Part shown: piece after piece, positions 42,828 through 51,217 of the stretch
How positions within the stretch are numbered: the stretch's first letter is position 1
Layout of the letters: each line of letters begins with the position of its first letter
Source of the DNA: Salinibacterium sp. SWN248
GTDB lineage: Bacteria > Actinomycetota > Actinomycetes > Actinomycetales > Microbacteriaceae
Direction of reading: 5' to 3'
DNA: 64,000 nucleotides
Assembly: GCF_015864575.1 (NCBI RefSeq)
Contig: NZ_JADYWW010000002.1
Span: 434,001 to 498,000, forward strand
Program-made: the position numbers and the translations under genes
The notes under the pieces: model-generated
What the model saw: only the letters and a program-made list of their open reading frames with translations
Database searches by the model: none
Told to the model about the DNA's origin: nothing

Positions 42828-44345
42828 CTACTTCGCGCGCTCCTTGAGCAAGCGAATAGCGGTGTCGATGTCGCTGAACGGTACGCGCTCATTGCCGACA
42901 ATTTGGTACGGTTCGTGACCCTTGCCCTGCAAGAGCACCACGTCATCCGGATTCGCTGCATCAATCGCGTAGGCGATAGCGGTCGCCCGGTCGCGAATTT
43001 CCACTACCCGCTCCGGGTGTTCGAATCCGGCGCGAATGTGATCCACAATCTGGTCGCCATCTTCGTTGTGCACATCGTCGTCGGTAACGACGATTACGTC
43101 AGAGGCCTCTTCAACGATGCGGGCCATCACCGGGCGCTTGCCCGGATCACGGTCGCCTGTGGCACCAAAGACCGTCACGATGCGGGTGTGGCCCGAGTCA
43201 CGCAGAGCCGTGACTGCCTGACGCACCGCATCGGGAGTGTGGCCGGCATCCACTACAACCAACGGCAGTTGGTCGTTTTCGCGGATGCGGGTCATACGCC
43301 CCAGCACCGGCTCGAGCGGCGCCAATACCTCAGCGATCGCTCGCGGCTCGATGCCTTGCGCCCACAACACCGTCGCGCAGGTAAGCAAGTTGTCCACGTT
43401 GAAGCGCCCGATGAGGCCGCTCGAGACATGATTGCTCTCGCCCTCGATCACGAGATCGAACTCGAGACCCTCCGTGGTGAGCTGCACGTTGTCGGCACAC
43501 ACGCTCGCTTCGGCATGGCCGTGCGACGTCATGCCAATGGCCCGCACTCCTGCCGGAACGGTGTGGTGAAAATGGTTCTCGGCGGCGGCATCATCAAGAT
43601 TTAGCAGAGCCGTCTGGATGCCGGGCAGCGTGAAGATCTTCGCCTTCTGCGCCGCGTACTCCTCCATCGACCCGTGATAGTCGAGGTGATCGCGAGTGAA
43701 GTTCGTGAACGCCACAATGTCGAACGCGACACCGTCTACTCGGCGTTGCTCAAGCGCGTGAGAGCTGACCTCCATAGCCACGTTCGTGACGCCGGCACGG
43801 TGGAAGTCATCCAAGAAATGGTGCACCGCCGTCACTTGGGGGGTCGTCATCCCCATGTTGATACGGCGTTCGCCCGTGATGCCAGCGCCCAACGTTCCGA
43901 TGGTCGCCGACGTCATTCCGAGCCGCTGCCACGCTTGCGTGAGCAAGTGAGCGGTAGACGTTTTACCGTTCGTGCCCGTGATGCCAACCATCGCCATCGA
44001 AGCGGATGGATGCTGCACAAACGCATCTGCCATCGTGCCGATCACGTCGCGAAGGTTCGCAATCGCGAACACGCGGTCGTCACCGTGGGCGCTCTCGGCC
44101 GCCTTCGCGTCCACGAGCACAGCGACAGCACCCTGGGCGAGAGCGGCATCGATGTACGGCAATGCCGACGACGCAGTGGTGCCGATAGCGACAAACACGT
44201 CATCTGGCCCAGCCTCTCGACTGTCTTGCACCAGACGACGCGCCTGCAGCGTGACGCCCACGAGCGTAGGATCCCACGCACTCAGATCTAGCGAACGAAG
44301 CGGCGCATTCTCTCCGGCTTGGCCGGACTGCCAGACTTCGATCAC
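42828..44345 (-). CDS. murE: MurE-type UDP-MurNAc-dipeptide ligase with an unusual specificity loop
   Basis: 505 residues from a GTG overlapping the ridA stop. Mur ligase domains in order: N-terminal UDP-binding domain with DSREAGPDDVFVAI, central ATPase with GITGTNGKTST (124-130), NFTRDHLDYHGSMEEYAAQKAKIF (carbamylated Lys), and C-terminal domain. It adds the third residue of the peptidoglycan stem peptide. Where DAP-adding enzymes carry DNPR, this one reads TDDDVHNEDG (about 422-430). The usual DYAH reads DAGH. Microbacteriaceae have B-type walls whose third residue varies (Lys, Orn, DAB, homoserine), so another amino acid is likely; the exact one cannot be read. It lies outside a dcw cluster and could be a paralogue. 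Confidence 0.85.
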   Translation of the reverse strand: MIEVWQSGQAGENAPLRSLDLSAWDPTLVGVTLQARRLVQDSREAGPDDVFVAIGTTASSALPYIDAALAQGAVAVLVDAKAAESAHGDDRVFAIANLRDVIGTMADAFVQHPSASMAMVGITGTNGKTSTAHLLTQAWQRLGMTSATIGTLGAGITGERRINMGMTTPQVTAVHHFLDDFHRAGVTNVAMEVSSHALEQRRVDGVAFDIVAFTNFTRDHLDYHGSMEEYAAQKAKIFTLPGIQTALLNLDDAAAENHFHHTVPAGVRAIGMTSHGHAEASVCADNVQLTTEGLEFDLVIEGESNHVSSGLIGRFNVDNLLTCATVLWAQGIEPRAIAEVLAPLEPVLGRMTRIRENDQLPLVVVDAGHTPDAVRQAVTALRDSGHTRIVTVFGATGDRDPGKRPVMARIVEEASDVIVVTDDDVHNEDGDQIVDHIRAGFEHPERVVEIRDRATAIAYAIDAANPDDVVLLQGKGHEPYQIVGNERVPFSDIDTAIRLLKERAK

Positions 44346-44803
44346 GCGAACTCGAACACGAACTCGACCTCAACAGGAGAATCGAGCGGCAACACCGCAA
44401 CACCAACAGCACTGCGAGCGTGCGTGCCGATCTCGCCAAAAATCTCGACCAAGAGCTCAGACGCTCCGTTAATCACACCGGGCTGGCCGGTAAAGCTGGG
44501 GTCGGATGCGACAAAACCGACAACCTTGACCACGCGCGTGATGCGGTCGAGCGATCCGATCGCACCGCGGGCGGCAGCGAGGCCATTGAGAACACAGGTC
44601 TTGGCGTACTCCTGCGCTGCAGCAGCATCCACCTCGGCACCGACCTTGCCTGTGGCCGGAAGAGCACCGTCGACCATGGGAAGTTGGCCCGACGTGTACA
44701 CCAGGTTTCCAGAAACCATTGCTGGCAAATAGGAGGCAAGTGGCTTTGAACTTTCTGGGACCGTCAGGCCCAGCTCTGCGAGCCGCTGGTCAAGCTGTGA
44801 CAT
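44342..44803 (-). CDS. RidA-family protein (YjgF/Rv3678c type)
   Basis: 153 residues of the RidA/YER057c/UK114 family, TdcF-like subgroup with long N-terminus (MSQLDQRLAELGLTVPESSKPLASYLPAMVSGNLVYTSGQLP). The segment HARSAVGVAVLPLDSPVEVEFVFE holds the substrate-binding Arg and the final strand. Classical RidA deaminates reactive enamines from PLP enzymes; for this branch the activity is unproven. It is preceded by a DUF4177 gene (TAATG overlap) and followed by murE (GTGA overlap). The DUF4177-RidA pair next to a PonA2-like gene is also found in mycobacteria (from memory). Confidence 0.9.
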   Translation of the reverse strand: MSQLDQRLAELGLTVPESSKPLASYLPAMVSGNLVYTSGQLPMVDGALPATGKVGAEVDAAAAQEYAKTCVLNGLAAARGAIGSLDRITRVVKVVGFVASDPSFTGQPGVINGASELLVEIFGEIGTHARSAVGVAVLPLDSPVEVEFVFEFA

Positions 44804-44964
44804 TACTTATTCTCTTCCTTGATGCGTTTGAAATAAGCGACCGGGCCCCCTTCAGGGCCGGTACCGACCTGCACAAGCTCCCAGCCCTCAGATCCCCAGT
44901 TATTGAGGATTGCGGTGGAATTGTGCACCATCAGTGGTGTTGTCAAGTACTCCCATTTAGGCAT
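44803..44964 (-). CDS. DUF4177 small protein
   Basis: 53 residues: it begins MPKWEYLTTPLMVHNS, has AILNNWGSEGWELVQVGTG and ends YFKRIKEENK, the compact DUF4177 fold pattern (EY.t.pl ... L...G.eGWELV ... FKR). The ATG has GGGAG at suitable spacing. The TAA overlaps the ATG of ridA. Role unknown; it is first gene of the DUF4177-ridA-murE run and divergent from the PBP with 54 bases between starts. Confidence 0.88.
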   Translation of the reverse strand: MPKWEYLTTPLMVHNSTAILNNWGSEGWELVQVGTGPEGGPVAYFKRIKEENK

Positions 44965-45005
44965 ATTTGCGGCTCCCGTTCAGCATGGCGTTATCAATGA
45001 TCCCC

Positions 45006-45011
45006 TACTCT
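45006..45011 (+). promoter_or_regulatory. Probable -10 element of the class A PBP gene
   Basis: TACTCT, seven bases before the ATG at 45019, giving a leaderless or near-leaderless message. No ribosome site is present. Confidence 0.5.
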
Positions 45012-45018
45012 TGATCAT

Positions 45019-47571
45019 ATGTCTGCCCAAAAAACTCCGCGTCGCGGCATCTTCTCGGCTGTAGCCGGATTGATCAGCTTCAGCGTCCTCTCTGGCGTGC
45101 TTGTCACAGCCATGGTTGCTCCCGCGCTCGCCGTCACTGGCATCACCGCCACAAGCACCATCGGCATCTTCGATGGGCTTCCCGATTACCTCGAACTCGA
45201 CCAGCAGCCTGAACGCAACACGATCTACGCCCAGTACACGGGCAAGGGCAATGTTGACGGTTACCTGCCTATCGCAACCATCTATGACCAGAACCGCCAA
45301 GAGGTCAGCTACGACGAGATTTCCGAGTTTGCCGTAGAGGCAGTCGTCGCCGGTGAAGACCGTCGTTTCTTCGATCACGGCGGAGTCGACCTCACGTCGC
45401 TCGTGCGTGCGGCTGTGGGCAACTTCGTTTCTTCGGGAATCGAGAGTGGTGCATCCACCCTCACGATGCAGCTCGTCAAGAACACCTACATTTCGGAAGC
45501 AGAATCCCTGCCGACCGAAGATGAGCGCTCGGCCGCGTATCTCGCCGCCACGAGTCAGTCTTTCGACCGCAAGCTCAAGGAAATGAAGCTGGCAATCGGT
45601 CTTGAGAAGCGGTACACGAAGAAGGAAATCCTGACCGCGTACCTCAACATCGCCAACTTCGGCAACGCGACGTACGGAATTCAAGCCGCCGCGCAGCGCT
45701 ACTACAGCGTCGATGCGAAGGACCTCACTCTTGAGCAGTCAGCAAGCCTCATCGCCATTGTGCAAGAACCCAGTATTCGAAACCTGTCGGATCCTGAGTA
45801 CTACGCGGCCAACCAAGACCGTCGCGACGTGATCCTGAGCGCAATGCTCGACGTCGGCTCCATCGATCGCGAACAATACGACGAAGCCGTCGCCATTCAG
45901 GTCGACGAAGAATCTGTCGACCTCTCGGCCCCGAACAACGGTTGCACCTCGGCCTACAAGTACGCCAAGTGGTTCTGCGACTATGTCGTCAAGAGCGTTC
46001 CCGACTTTGAGTTCCTCGGCGACACCGTCGACGAGCGCAATGAGAGCTGGAAGCAGGGCGGTTACAAGCTCTACACCACCCTCGACCTCGATGCTCAGAT
46101 TCCTTCGCAGAAGGCAACCTGGACCTACGCGCCCAACAACGAGACCGCCTTCAGCCTCGGAAGCGCCACCTCCACGGTTGAGTCCGGCACCGGACGAGTG
46201 CTCGTCATGGCCGAAAACAAGCTCTTCAATGACACCCTCGACGGTGGCGGCATTGAGAGCACAGCCGTGAACTACAACACCAGCTATGAGTACGGTGGAT
46301 CGAGCGGCTTCCAGCCTGGATCGACCTACAAGGTCTTCACCCTGATCGAGTGGCTGAATCAGGGCAAGGGCATTAACGAGCGCCTCGAAGGTACCGCTCG
46401 CGACATCCCTGGCTCTCAGTTCCTCGACAGTTGTAATGGCCCGTACGGCGGCACCGTCGAATTCGGTAACAACGCGAACGAAGCCGGAATCTATACGGTG
46501 GCCGAAGGTACTGCCGAGTCGATTAACGGTATTTTCTTCTCGATGGCGACCCAACTCGACCTCTGCAACATCCGTAACGTCGCCGCCAGCATGGGTGTCG
46601 AGCGAGCCGATGGCGCCGAACTGGAGAGCTTCCCGTCGTCGATCATCGGTACCAACGATGTAACCCCGCTCAGCATGGCTTCCGCCTACGCCGCAATCGG
46701 CGCTGGCGGGCTCTGGTGCGAGCCGATCATCATCGACAAAGCCATCAGCGCGAACAACACCGACCTTGGTGGTCAGGAGCAGAACTGCCGCCAGGCAATC
46801 TCACCTGAGGTCGCTGCAACCACGGCCTACGTGCTCACTGAGGTGCTGAACCGCGGTAACGCTGCGTACTCCGACCCCAATGACGGCATCCCGATCTTCG
46901 GTAAGACGGGAACCACCGACGGCGCTGTACACACGTGGATGGCCAGCGGAACAACCCGCTACGGCACGGCAACCTGGGTCGGGAACATTTCCGGATTCCA
47001 AGACATCAGCCAGGTCTACTACGCCGATGTTCAGGGCTACCGCCTGCGCCACTACATCACGCGTGCCACCGACGGCGCCCTCAACATCAAGTACCCGGGT
47101 GGCGCACTGCCCGAGCCTGACTCCAAGCTGCTGACCGGCTCGGGAACTGAAGTTCCTGACCTCACTCTGCAGTCGCTGGAACAGGCCAAGTCAGTGCTCG
47201 AAAGCCTCGGCTTCTCATTCAGAGATGGCGGCGAAGTCGACTCTGAGTTGCCCGCCGGACAGGTCGTCAGAACGAGCCCCGGTGCCGGCACCCAGTCCGC
47301 AGCCGGCGCCACCGTCACGGTCTACACCAGCAAGGGCAACAAGGTGAAGATTCCGGATGCGGTAGGAGACGGTGAATCGAACGACTTCGCGACCGCGCAG
47401 GGCATTCTCAGTAGCGCTGGATTCTCGAACGTGAGCCAGTCCTGTGAGGAAGTATCGCCGGGCGATCCGAGCGACGGAAAGGTCACAGCCTCTAGCCCGT
47501 CGGCGGGCACCTTCGCCAAGACGAGTACGACGATCACACTGACCGTCGCGCAAATTCTGCCCTGTCCATGA
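45019..47571 (+). CDS. Class A penicillin-binding protein with two PASTA domains (PonA2-like)
   Basis: 850 residues. One N-terminal membrane anchor (about 12-45). The GT51 glycosyltransferase has its catalytic Glu E113 in VVAGEDRRFFDHGGVD and later TLTMQLVKNTYIS, KEMKLAIGLEKRYTKKEIL and YLNIANFGNATYG. The transpeptidase has S435-T-Y-K438 in FQPGSTYKVFT, SINGIFF (SxN), and K629-T-G in FGKTGTTD. Two PASTA repeats end the protein (about 709-775 and 776-846). It polymerises and crosslinks peptidoglycan outside the membrane. All catalytic motifs are intact. Its stop overlaps the phosphoesterase ATG, matching the PonA2-Rv3683 order of mycobacteria (from memory). Confidence 0.96.
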   Translation: MSAQKTPRRGIFSAVAGLISFSVLSGVLVTAMVAPALAVTGITATSTIGIFDGLPDYLELDQQPERNTIYAQYTGKGNVDGYLPIATIYDQNRQEVSYDEISEFAVEAVVAGEDRRFFDHGGVDLTSLVRAAVGNFVSSGIESGASTLTMQLVKNTYISEAESLPTEDERSAAYLAATSQSFDRKLKEMKLAIGLEKRYTKKEILTAYLNIANFGNATYGIQAAAQRYYSVDAKDLTLEQSASLIAIVQEPSIRNLSDPEYYAANQDRRDVILSAMLDVGSIDREQYDEAVAIQVDEESVDLSAPNNGCTSAYKYAKWFCDYVVKSVPDFEFLGDTVDERNESWKQGGYKLYTTLDLDAQIPSQKATWTYAPNNETAFSLGSATSTVESGTGRVLVMAENKLFNDTLDGGGIESTAVNYNTSYEYGGSSGFQPGSTYKVFTLIEWLNQGKGINERLEGTARDIPGSQFLDSCNGPYGGTVEFGNNANEAGIYTVAEGTAESINGIFFSMATQLDLCNIRNVAASMGVERADGAELESFPSSIIGTNDVTPLSMASAYAAIGAGGLWCEPIIIDKAISANNTDLGGQEQNCRQAISPEVAATTAYVLTEVLNRGNAAYSDPNDGIPIFGKTGTTDGAVHTWMASGTTRYGTATWVGNISGFQDISQVYYADVQGYRLRHYITRATDGALNIKYPGGALPEPDSKLLTGSGTEVPDLTLQSLEQAKSVLESLGFSFRDGGEVDSELPAGQVVRTSPGAGTQSAAGATVTVYTSKGNKVKIPDAVGDGESNDFATAQGILSSAGFSNVSQSCEEVSPGDPSDGKVTASSPSAGTFAKTSTTITLTVAQILPCP

Positions 47572-48533
47572 GTCGACGTCTTTCCCCCACAGCTACCGCA
47601 CTCGGTGCGGTAGCTGTGGCAGGGGCCGCCGCGTTCGCGTGGGGCTCGCTAGTGGAACGCAATGCGTTCACCGTTCGACACGAGATCCTTCCGATTCTCG
47701 ACCCGAGCGCGCGTGACATCACGGTGCTGCACATCTCCGATTTGCACATGGCTCCGTGGCAAACCCGCAAGCAGGACTGGGTTCGCGAGCTCGCACTCTA
47801 CGAACCAGACCTCGTCATCAACACTGGCGACAACCTCGGTCACGCCAACGGCATCACGGGCATCAAACGTGCTTTCGAACCCTTCGCGGGGGTGCCCGGT
47901 GTGTTCGTGCACGGCTCGAATGACTATTACGGCCCCCAATTCAAAAACCCGTTCACCTACTTCACCGGACCGTCGTCTGGGCATCGCCCCGTCGAACACC
48001 TCGATACGGATGCCCTCAACGAGTATTTCGAAGACGAACTCGGCTGGCTCTCGCTCAATAACCACGCGCGGGCGATCGAGATGCGCGGGTCACGGCTCGA
48101 ACTGTTCGGCACGGCAGATGCGCATCGCGGTTGGGAGCGCCTTGACCGGCTTCCCGCCAATGTCGAAGAGATGCGCGAGAACGTGGGCTGGGCGGATGAC
48201 CCGCACGGGCCCGAAACGGTCGCAATCGGTGTGACCCACGCGCCCTACCGTCGCGTGCTTGACGCTCTCGTCACTAACGGAGCTGACGCCATCTTCGCCG
48301 GGCACACCCACGGAGGCCAAGTTCGGGTCCCTGGCATGCCTGCCCTCGTGACCAATTGCGATATCCCTCGCGAGCAAGCGAGCGGCCTCAGCATCTGGCA
48401 CCACTTGCGTCGTGCTGCGTTCCTCAACGTCAGCGCAGGCCTCGGAACATCGATTTATGCGCCCGTTCGCTTCGCTTGCAAACCAGAAGCGGTGATAGTG
48501 ACTCTCACCGCCGGAGATATCGGCTATTCTTGA
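47568..48533 (+). CDS. Membrane-anchored metallophosphoesterase
   Basis: 321 residues. A hydrophobic N-terminus (about 8-27) is followed by the calcineurin-like fold: HISDLHMAPW (metal site 1), INTGDNLGHA, HGSNDYYGP, GVTHAPY and AGHTHGGQVRVPG. All metal ligands of the GD-GNH(D)-H-GHxH pattern are present, with GSND for GNHD. Related YkuE-type enzymes act on membrane-linked phosphates; the substrate here is unknown. It is translationally coupled to the PBP (ATGA), which suggests a wall-related job. Confidence 0.9.
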   Translation: MSRRLSPTATALGAVAVAGAAAFAWGSLVERNAFTVRHEILPILDPSARDITVLHISDLHMAPWQTRKQDWVRELALYEPDLVINTGDNLGHANGITGIKRAFEPFAGVPGVFVHGSNDYYGPQFKNPFTYFTGPSSGHRPVEHLDTDALNEYFEDELGWLSLNNHARAIEMRGSRLELFGTADAHRGWERLDRLPANVEEMRENVGWADDPHGPETVAIGVTHAPYRRVLDALVTNGADAIFAGHTHGGQVRVPGMPALVTNCDIPREQASGLSIWHHLRRAAFLNVSAGLGTSIYAPVRFACKPEAVIVTLTAGDIGYS

Positions 48534-48561
48534 TCTATCGGTCGCGCAAGTGACCGATGAT

Positions 48562-48635
<74 letters not shown>

Positions 48636-48653
48636 CAAACTGCAGTATGTACA

Positions 48654-48685
48654 ACGAAACGCCCTCCTTCGGGAGGGCGTTTCGT
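48654..48685. terminator. Terminator after tRNA-Pro, shared with tdk
   Basis: 14-bp perfect stem (48654-48667 with 48672-48685) closed by TTCG. It lies 18 bases past the tRNA and downstream of the convergent tdk. Confidence 0.9.
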
Positions 48686-48727
48686 CGTTAACAACTTCAC
48701 GGCACGGCAGCTGTGCCGTCGCCAGCC

Positions 48728-49393
48728 TTACGAGAAGTCGGCGTCAGGCGCGCTTCCGTAGCTGAACTCAATCTTGGGGCGCCAGCCGCTATTGAGAACG
48801 CCGCCGCTCTCTTCGAGGTAGCACGCTCCGCACAGCGACTGGTAGCCGACATCCACCCCATCGATCGCGACTTGGTCGCCATCGAAGATGAACTGATCCC
48901 CGACAGTGCGAGCGTTGAAGACCGCTTTGCGACCGCAGCGGCAAATCGTCTTGAGCTCCTCAAGGGAGTGCGCGATTTCGAGCAAGCGACGACTGCCCGG
49001 GAACGCCACCGTCTGGAAGTCTGTGCGTATGCCGTAGGCCAGCACCGGAACCTTTTCTACGATGGCGATGCGGAGCAAATCATCGACCTGGGCCTCGGTA
49101 AAGAACTGAGCCTCGTCGACGAGCAAGCAGCTCACCGGCAGCCCAGTCTTCTCGAAGACACGGGCGCGTTCTCGGGCGAACACTTCGTACACGTCATCGG
49201 TGGGTGAAATGGTGAAGTCGACCTGACGAGTCACCCCCAAACGCGAAATGATCGCGTTGTCACCCTTGGTGTCGATGTGCGGCTTCGCCAGCAACACTTG
49301 CTGATCGCGCTCTTCGTAGTTGAAGGCGGCCTGCAGCAACGCGGTGCTCTTGCCACTGTTCATAGCTCCGTAGCGGAAATACAGTTTGCTCAT
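48728..49393 (-). CDS. tdk: Thymidine kinase (type II)
   Basis: 221 residues. P-loop YGAMNSGKSTALLQ, DEAQFF (Walker B), YGIRTDFQ, and the zinc cysteines CRCG and CGAC of the lasso domain are all present. It phosphorylates thymidine in salvage. The ATG overlaps the stop of the upstream response regulator (TGATG), so it is translated together with the two-component genes. Confidence 0.96.
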   Translation of the reverse strand: MSKLYFRYGAMNSGKSTALLQAAFNYEERDQQVLLAKPHIDTKGDNAIISRLGVTRQVDFTISPTDDVYEVFARERARVFEKTGLPVSCLLVDEAQFFTEAQVDDLLRIAIVEKVPVLAYGIRTDFQTVAFPGSRRLLEIAHSLEELKTICRCGRKAVFNARTVGDQFIFDGDQVAIDGVDVGYQSLCGACYLEESGGVLNSGWRPKIEFSYGSAPDADFS

Positions 49394-50076
49394 CAGCGTA
49401 GAAATCCATCCTCAGCAGCCCGACGAATCAGGTCAGCCTTTTTACTTGCCGGCCGGTTGGCCTTTGCGTACTTTTCGCGCACTCTCCGAAGATAGGTCTT
49501 TGCCGTTTCGTATTGCACATTCATACGCTCGGCGACCTGCGGTGTGCTTAGTCCAGAAGCGTACAGGGTGAGGGCGTCAGCCTCGCCAGCGCTGAGCTTC
49601 GGCTTCGACTGGTCCGCCGAACCTGAGGGCAGAGGGCGCCAGTCGTGCTGCTGCGAACCTTCGCCCTCGACGCCCATGATCTGGCGGGCGGCATCCATCA
49701 CTTCATGCATCGGCAACGACTTCGAGAGGAAAGTGGCCGCACCGGCCGCCAGAGCCCGATCACGGGCTTCACGACTATCGAGGCTGGAGAGCACAATCAC
49801 TTTGGCTCCCGCCGCGCGACACGTGCGTACACGGGCTTCGATCGAGACGGGCTCTTTCAACTGGAAGTCGAGAAAGACCAGCTCGGTGGGAAAGCGATCG
49901 CTGTGCACGAGTTCAAGCCACGTGCTCGCGGTGAGCACCACATCAAAGTCTGGTGCGTTGTTCGTGATCCAGCTATTGAGGCTGTCGAGCAGCACCTCGT
50001 GATCGTCGAGGATCGCAAGGCGAATGGGCGGCCTGTCGCCGAGGTGAGCGCTGAGGTGGGTCTCAGGGGGTGTCAT
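49393..50076 (-). CDS. NarL/FixJ-type response regulator
   Basis: 227 residues. Receiver domain with acidic pair LDDHEV, phospho-acceptor D70 in LVFLDFQL, S97 and K119 (FLSKS). The output HTH is GerE-like but diverged: GEADALTLYASGLSTPQVAERMNVQYETAKTYLRRVREKYAKANRPASKKADLIRR. Its start overlaps the end of the membrane protein by 14 bases, and its end overlaps tdk. The kinase two genes upstream is the likely partner. Confidence 0.93.
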   Translation of the reverse strand: MTPPETHLSAHLGDRPPIRLAILDDHEVLLDSLNSWITNNAPDFDVVLTASTWLELVHSDRFPTELVFLDFQLKEPVSIEARVRTCRAAGAKVIVLSSLDSREARDRALAAGAATFLSKSLPMHEVMDAARQIMGVEGEGSQQHDWRPLPSGSADQSKPKLSAGEADALTLYASGLSTPQVAERMNVQYETAKTYLRRVREKYAKANRPASKKADLIRRAAEDGFLR

Positions 50077-51217
50077 AAGTGAACCTTACGGTGAGTGAGG
50101 GCGATCGATAGGAAATACGAAGTCCGGTGAAGACGACGCGCAATACTGCGAGATAGGGCGCCAGTGATGAGCGCCACGACGATTCGGAGGAGGTAATGAC
50201 GCCCGTTACGGTGATCGCCGCCCCGACTTTGGTCTTTTCGATGGAGAGACGCACGCTCTGCCGATCGATTTCACCACCGGTCGCGACGGCCAGCACAGCA
50301 GCACGCAGCGCTGTGCGCTGATGGGGCGTCATCGCTCCCGCTAGGCGATGAGGGTCGTACACGCGATTGCCGTCGTCGAGAGAACCGAAAGAGCTGGCGA
50401 CCACGGATTCGAGCCAACTACGGTTGACTTCAGCAACCATAAGCTCGCGAATGGATTCCGAATACTCGGCCGCCCGGGCACGGTCCTCGGGCGAGATAAT
50501 TCCGCGCTGAGCGAGTTCGGCAAAAAGCGGCACAATGTCGCGGTTCAGAATGGTCACTCTGTCCTGCTGCACCGAACGGGCAACGCCCTCGTGTTGCCGT
50601 CTCAACTGACGCATTGTTGCTCGCTGAGCGCGAGACACCCAACGCTCATGAGTCCGGATGAGCGACCGCACAAACGCGGCGCCACCCAAAGACATCGTGA
50701 GCACGGGGGTGACGGAATAGAGAATCACGATCATCGCTGGTGCATGGACATCTGACACTGACGATTGCACGAGCGCAATGAAGCCCGTAAAGATGGAAGC
50801 CACTACCCCCATCGTCACCAGCTCAGCGATGGGCCGATACGGCGCGAGCGCCATGCAGGCAACTCCGATGAGGAGCGGCCCCCAGAAATCAGTCAGCACT
50901 TCAGCTGAGCTTCCCAGCGATGCCGAGCTGAGCGCGAAAGCAATAACCAGAAACCCAATCACTGCGGCGTGCAGTCCTCCGCTGAAGGGGGCACGGAGCG
51001 GGCTAGTACCGACGATGAGACTCAGCGATGACAGCGCTATGAAGACTAACGCCAGGTTGGCGAAGAGGGGCTGCGCGACAGCTGACGCGGTCGCCCAGGT
51101 CATCACAGATCCGAAAGTGAGAAGACCGACCCCGGCTACTACGCTCACCGGGCGCCCGTCGAGGGTTCCGAGGGGATCGAGTTGCTGGATCGATTCCGTG
51201 TCCGCTAGCGCCGTCAC
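50063..51217 (-). CDS. Membrane protein resembling a degenerate histidine kinase
   Basis: 384 residues from a GTG overlapping the kinase stop (GTGA). About six hydrophobic segments lie in residues 25-185. A helical segment follows (RTHERWVSRAQRATMRQLRRQHEGVARSVQQDR) where a DHp domain would be, but there is no HD motif. The C-terminal 130 residues (HQRTALRAAVLAVATGGEID...) look like the position of an HATPase, yet no N, G1 or G2 box can be found. It may be an accessory membrane sensor for the neighbouring kinase. The family is not recognised by name. Confidence 0.75.
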   Translation of the reverse strand: MTALADTESIQQLDPLGTLDGRPVSVVAGVGLLTFGSVMTWATASAVAQPLFANLALVFIALSSLSLIVGTSPLRAPFSGGLHAAVIGFLVIAFALSSASLGSSAEVLTDFWGPLLIGVACMALAPYRPIAELVTMGVVASIFTGFIALVQSSVSDVHAPAMIVILYSVTPVLTMSLGGAAFVRSLIRTHERWVSRAQRATMRQLRRQHEGVARSVQQDRVTILNRDIVPLFAELAQRGIISPEDRARAAEYSESIRELMVAEVNRSWLESVVASSFGSLDDGNRVYDPHRLAGAMTPHQRTALRAAVLAVATGGEIDRQSVRLSIEKTKVGAAITVTGVITSSESSWRSSLAPYLAVLRVVFTGLRISYRSPSLTVRFTYDTP

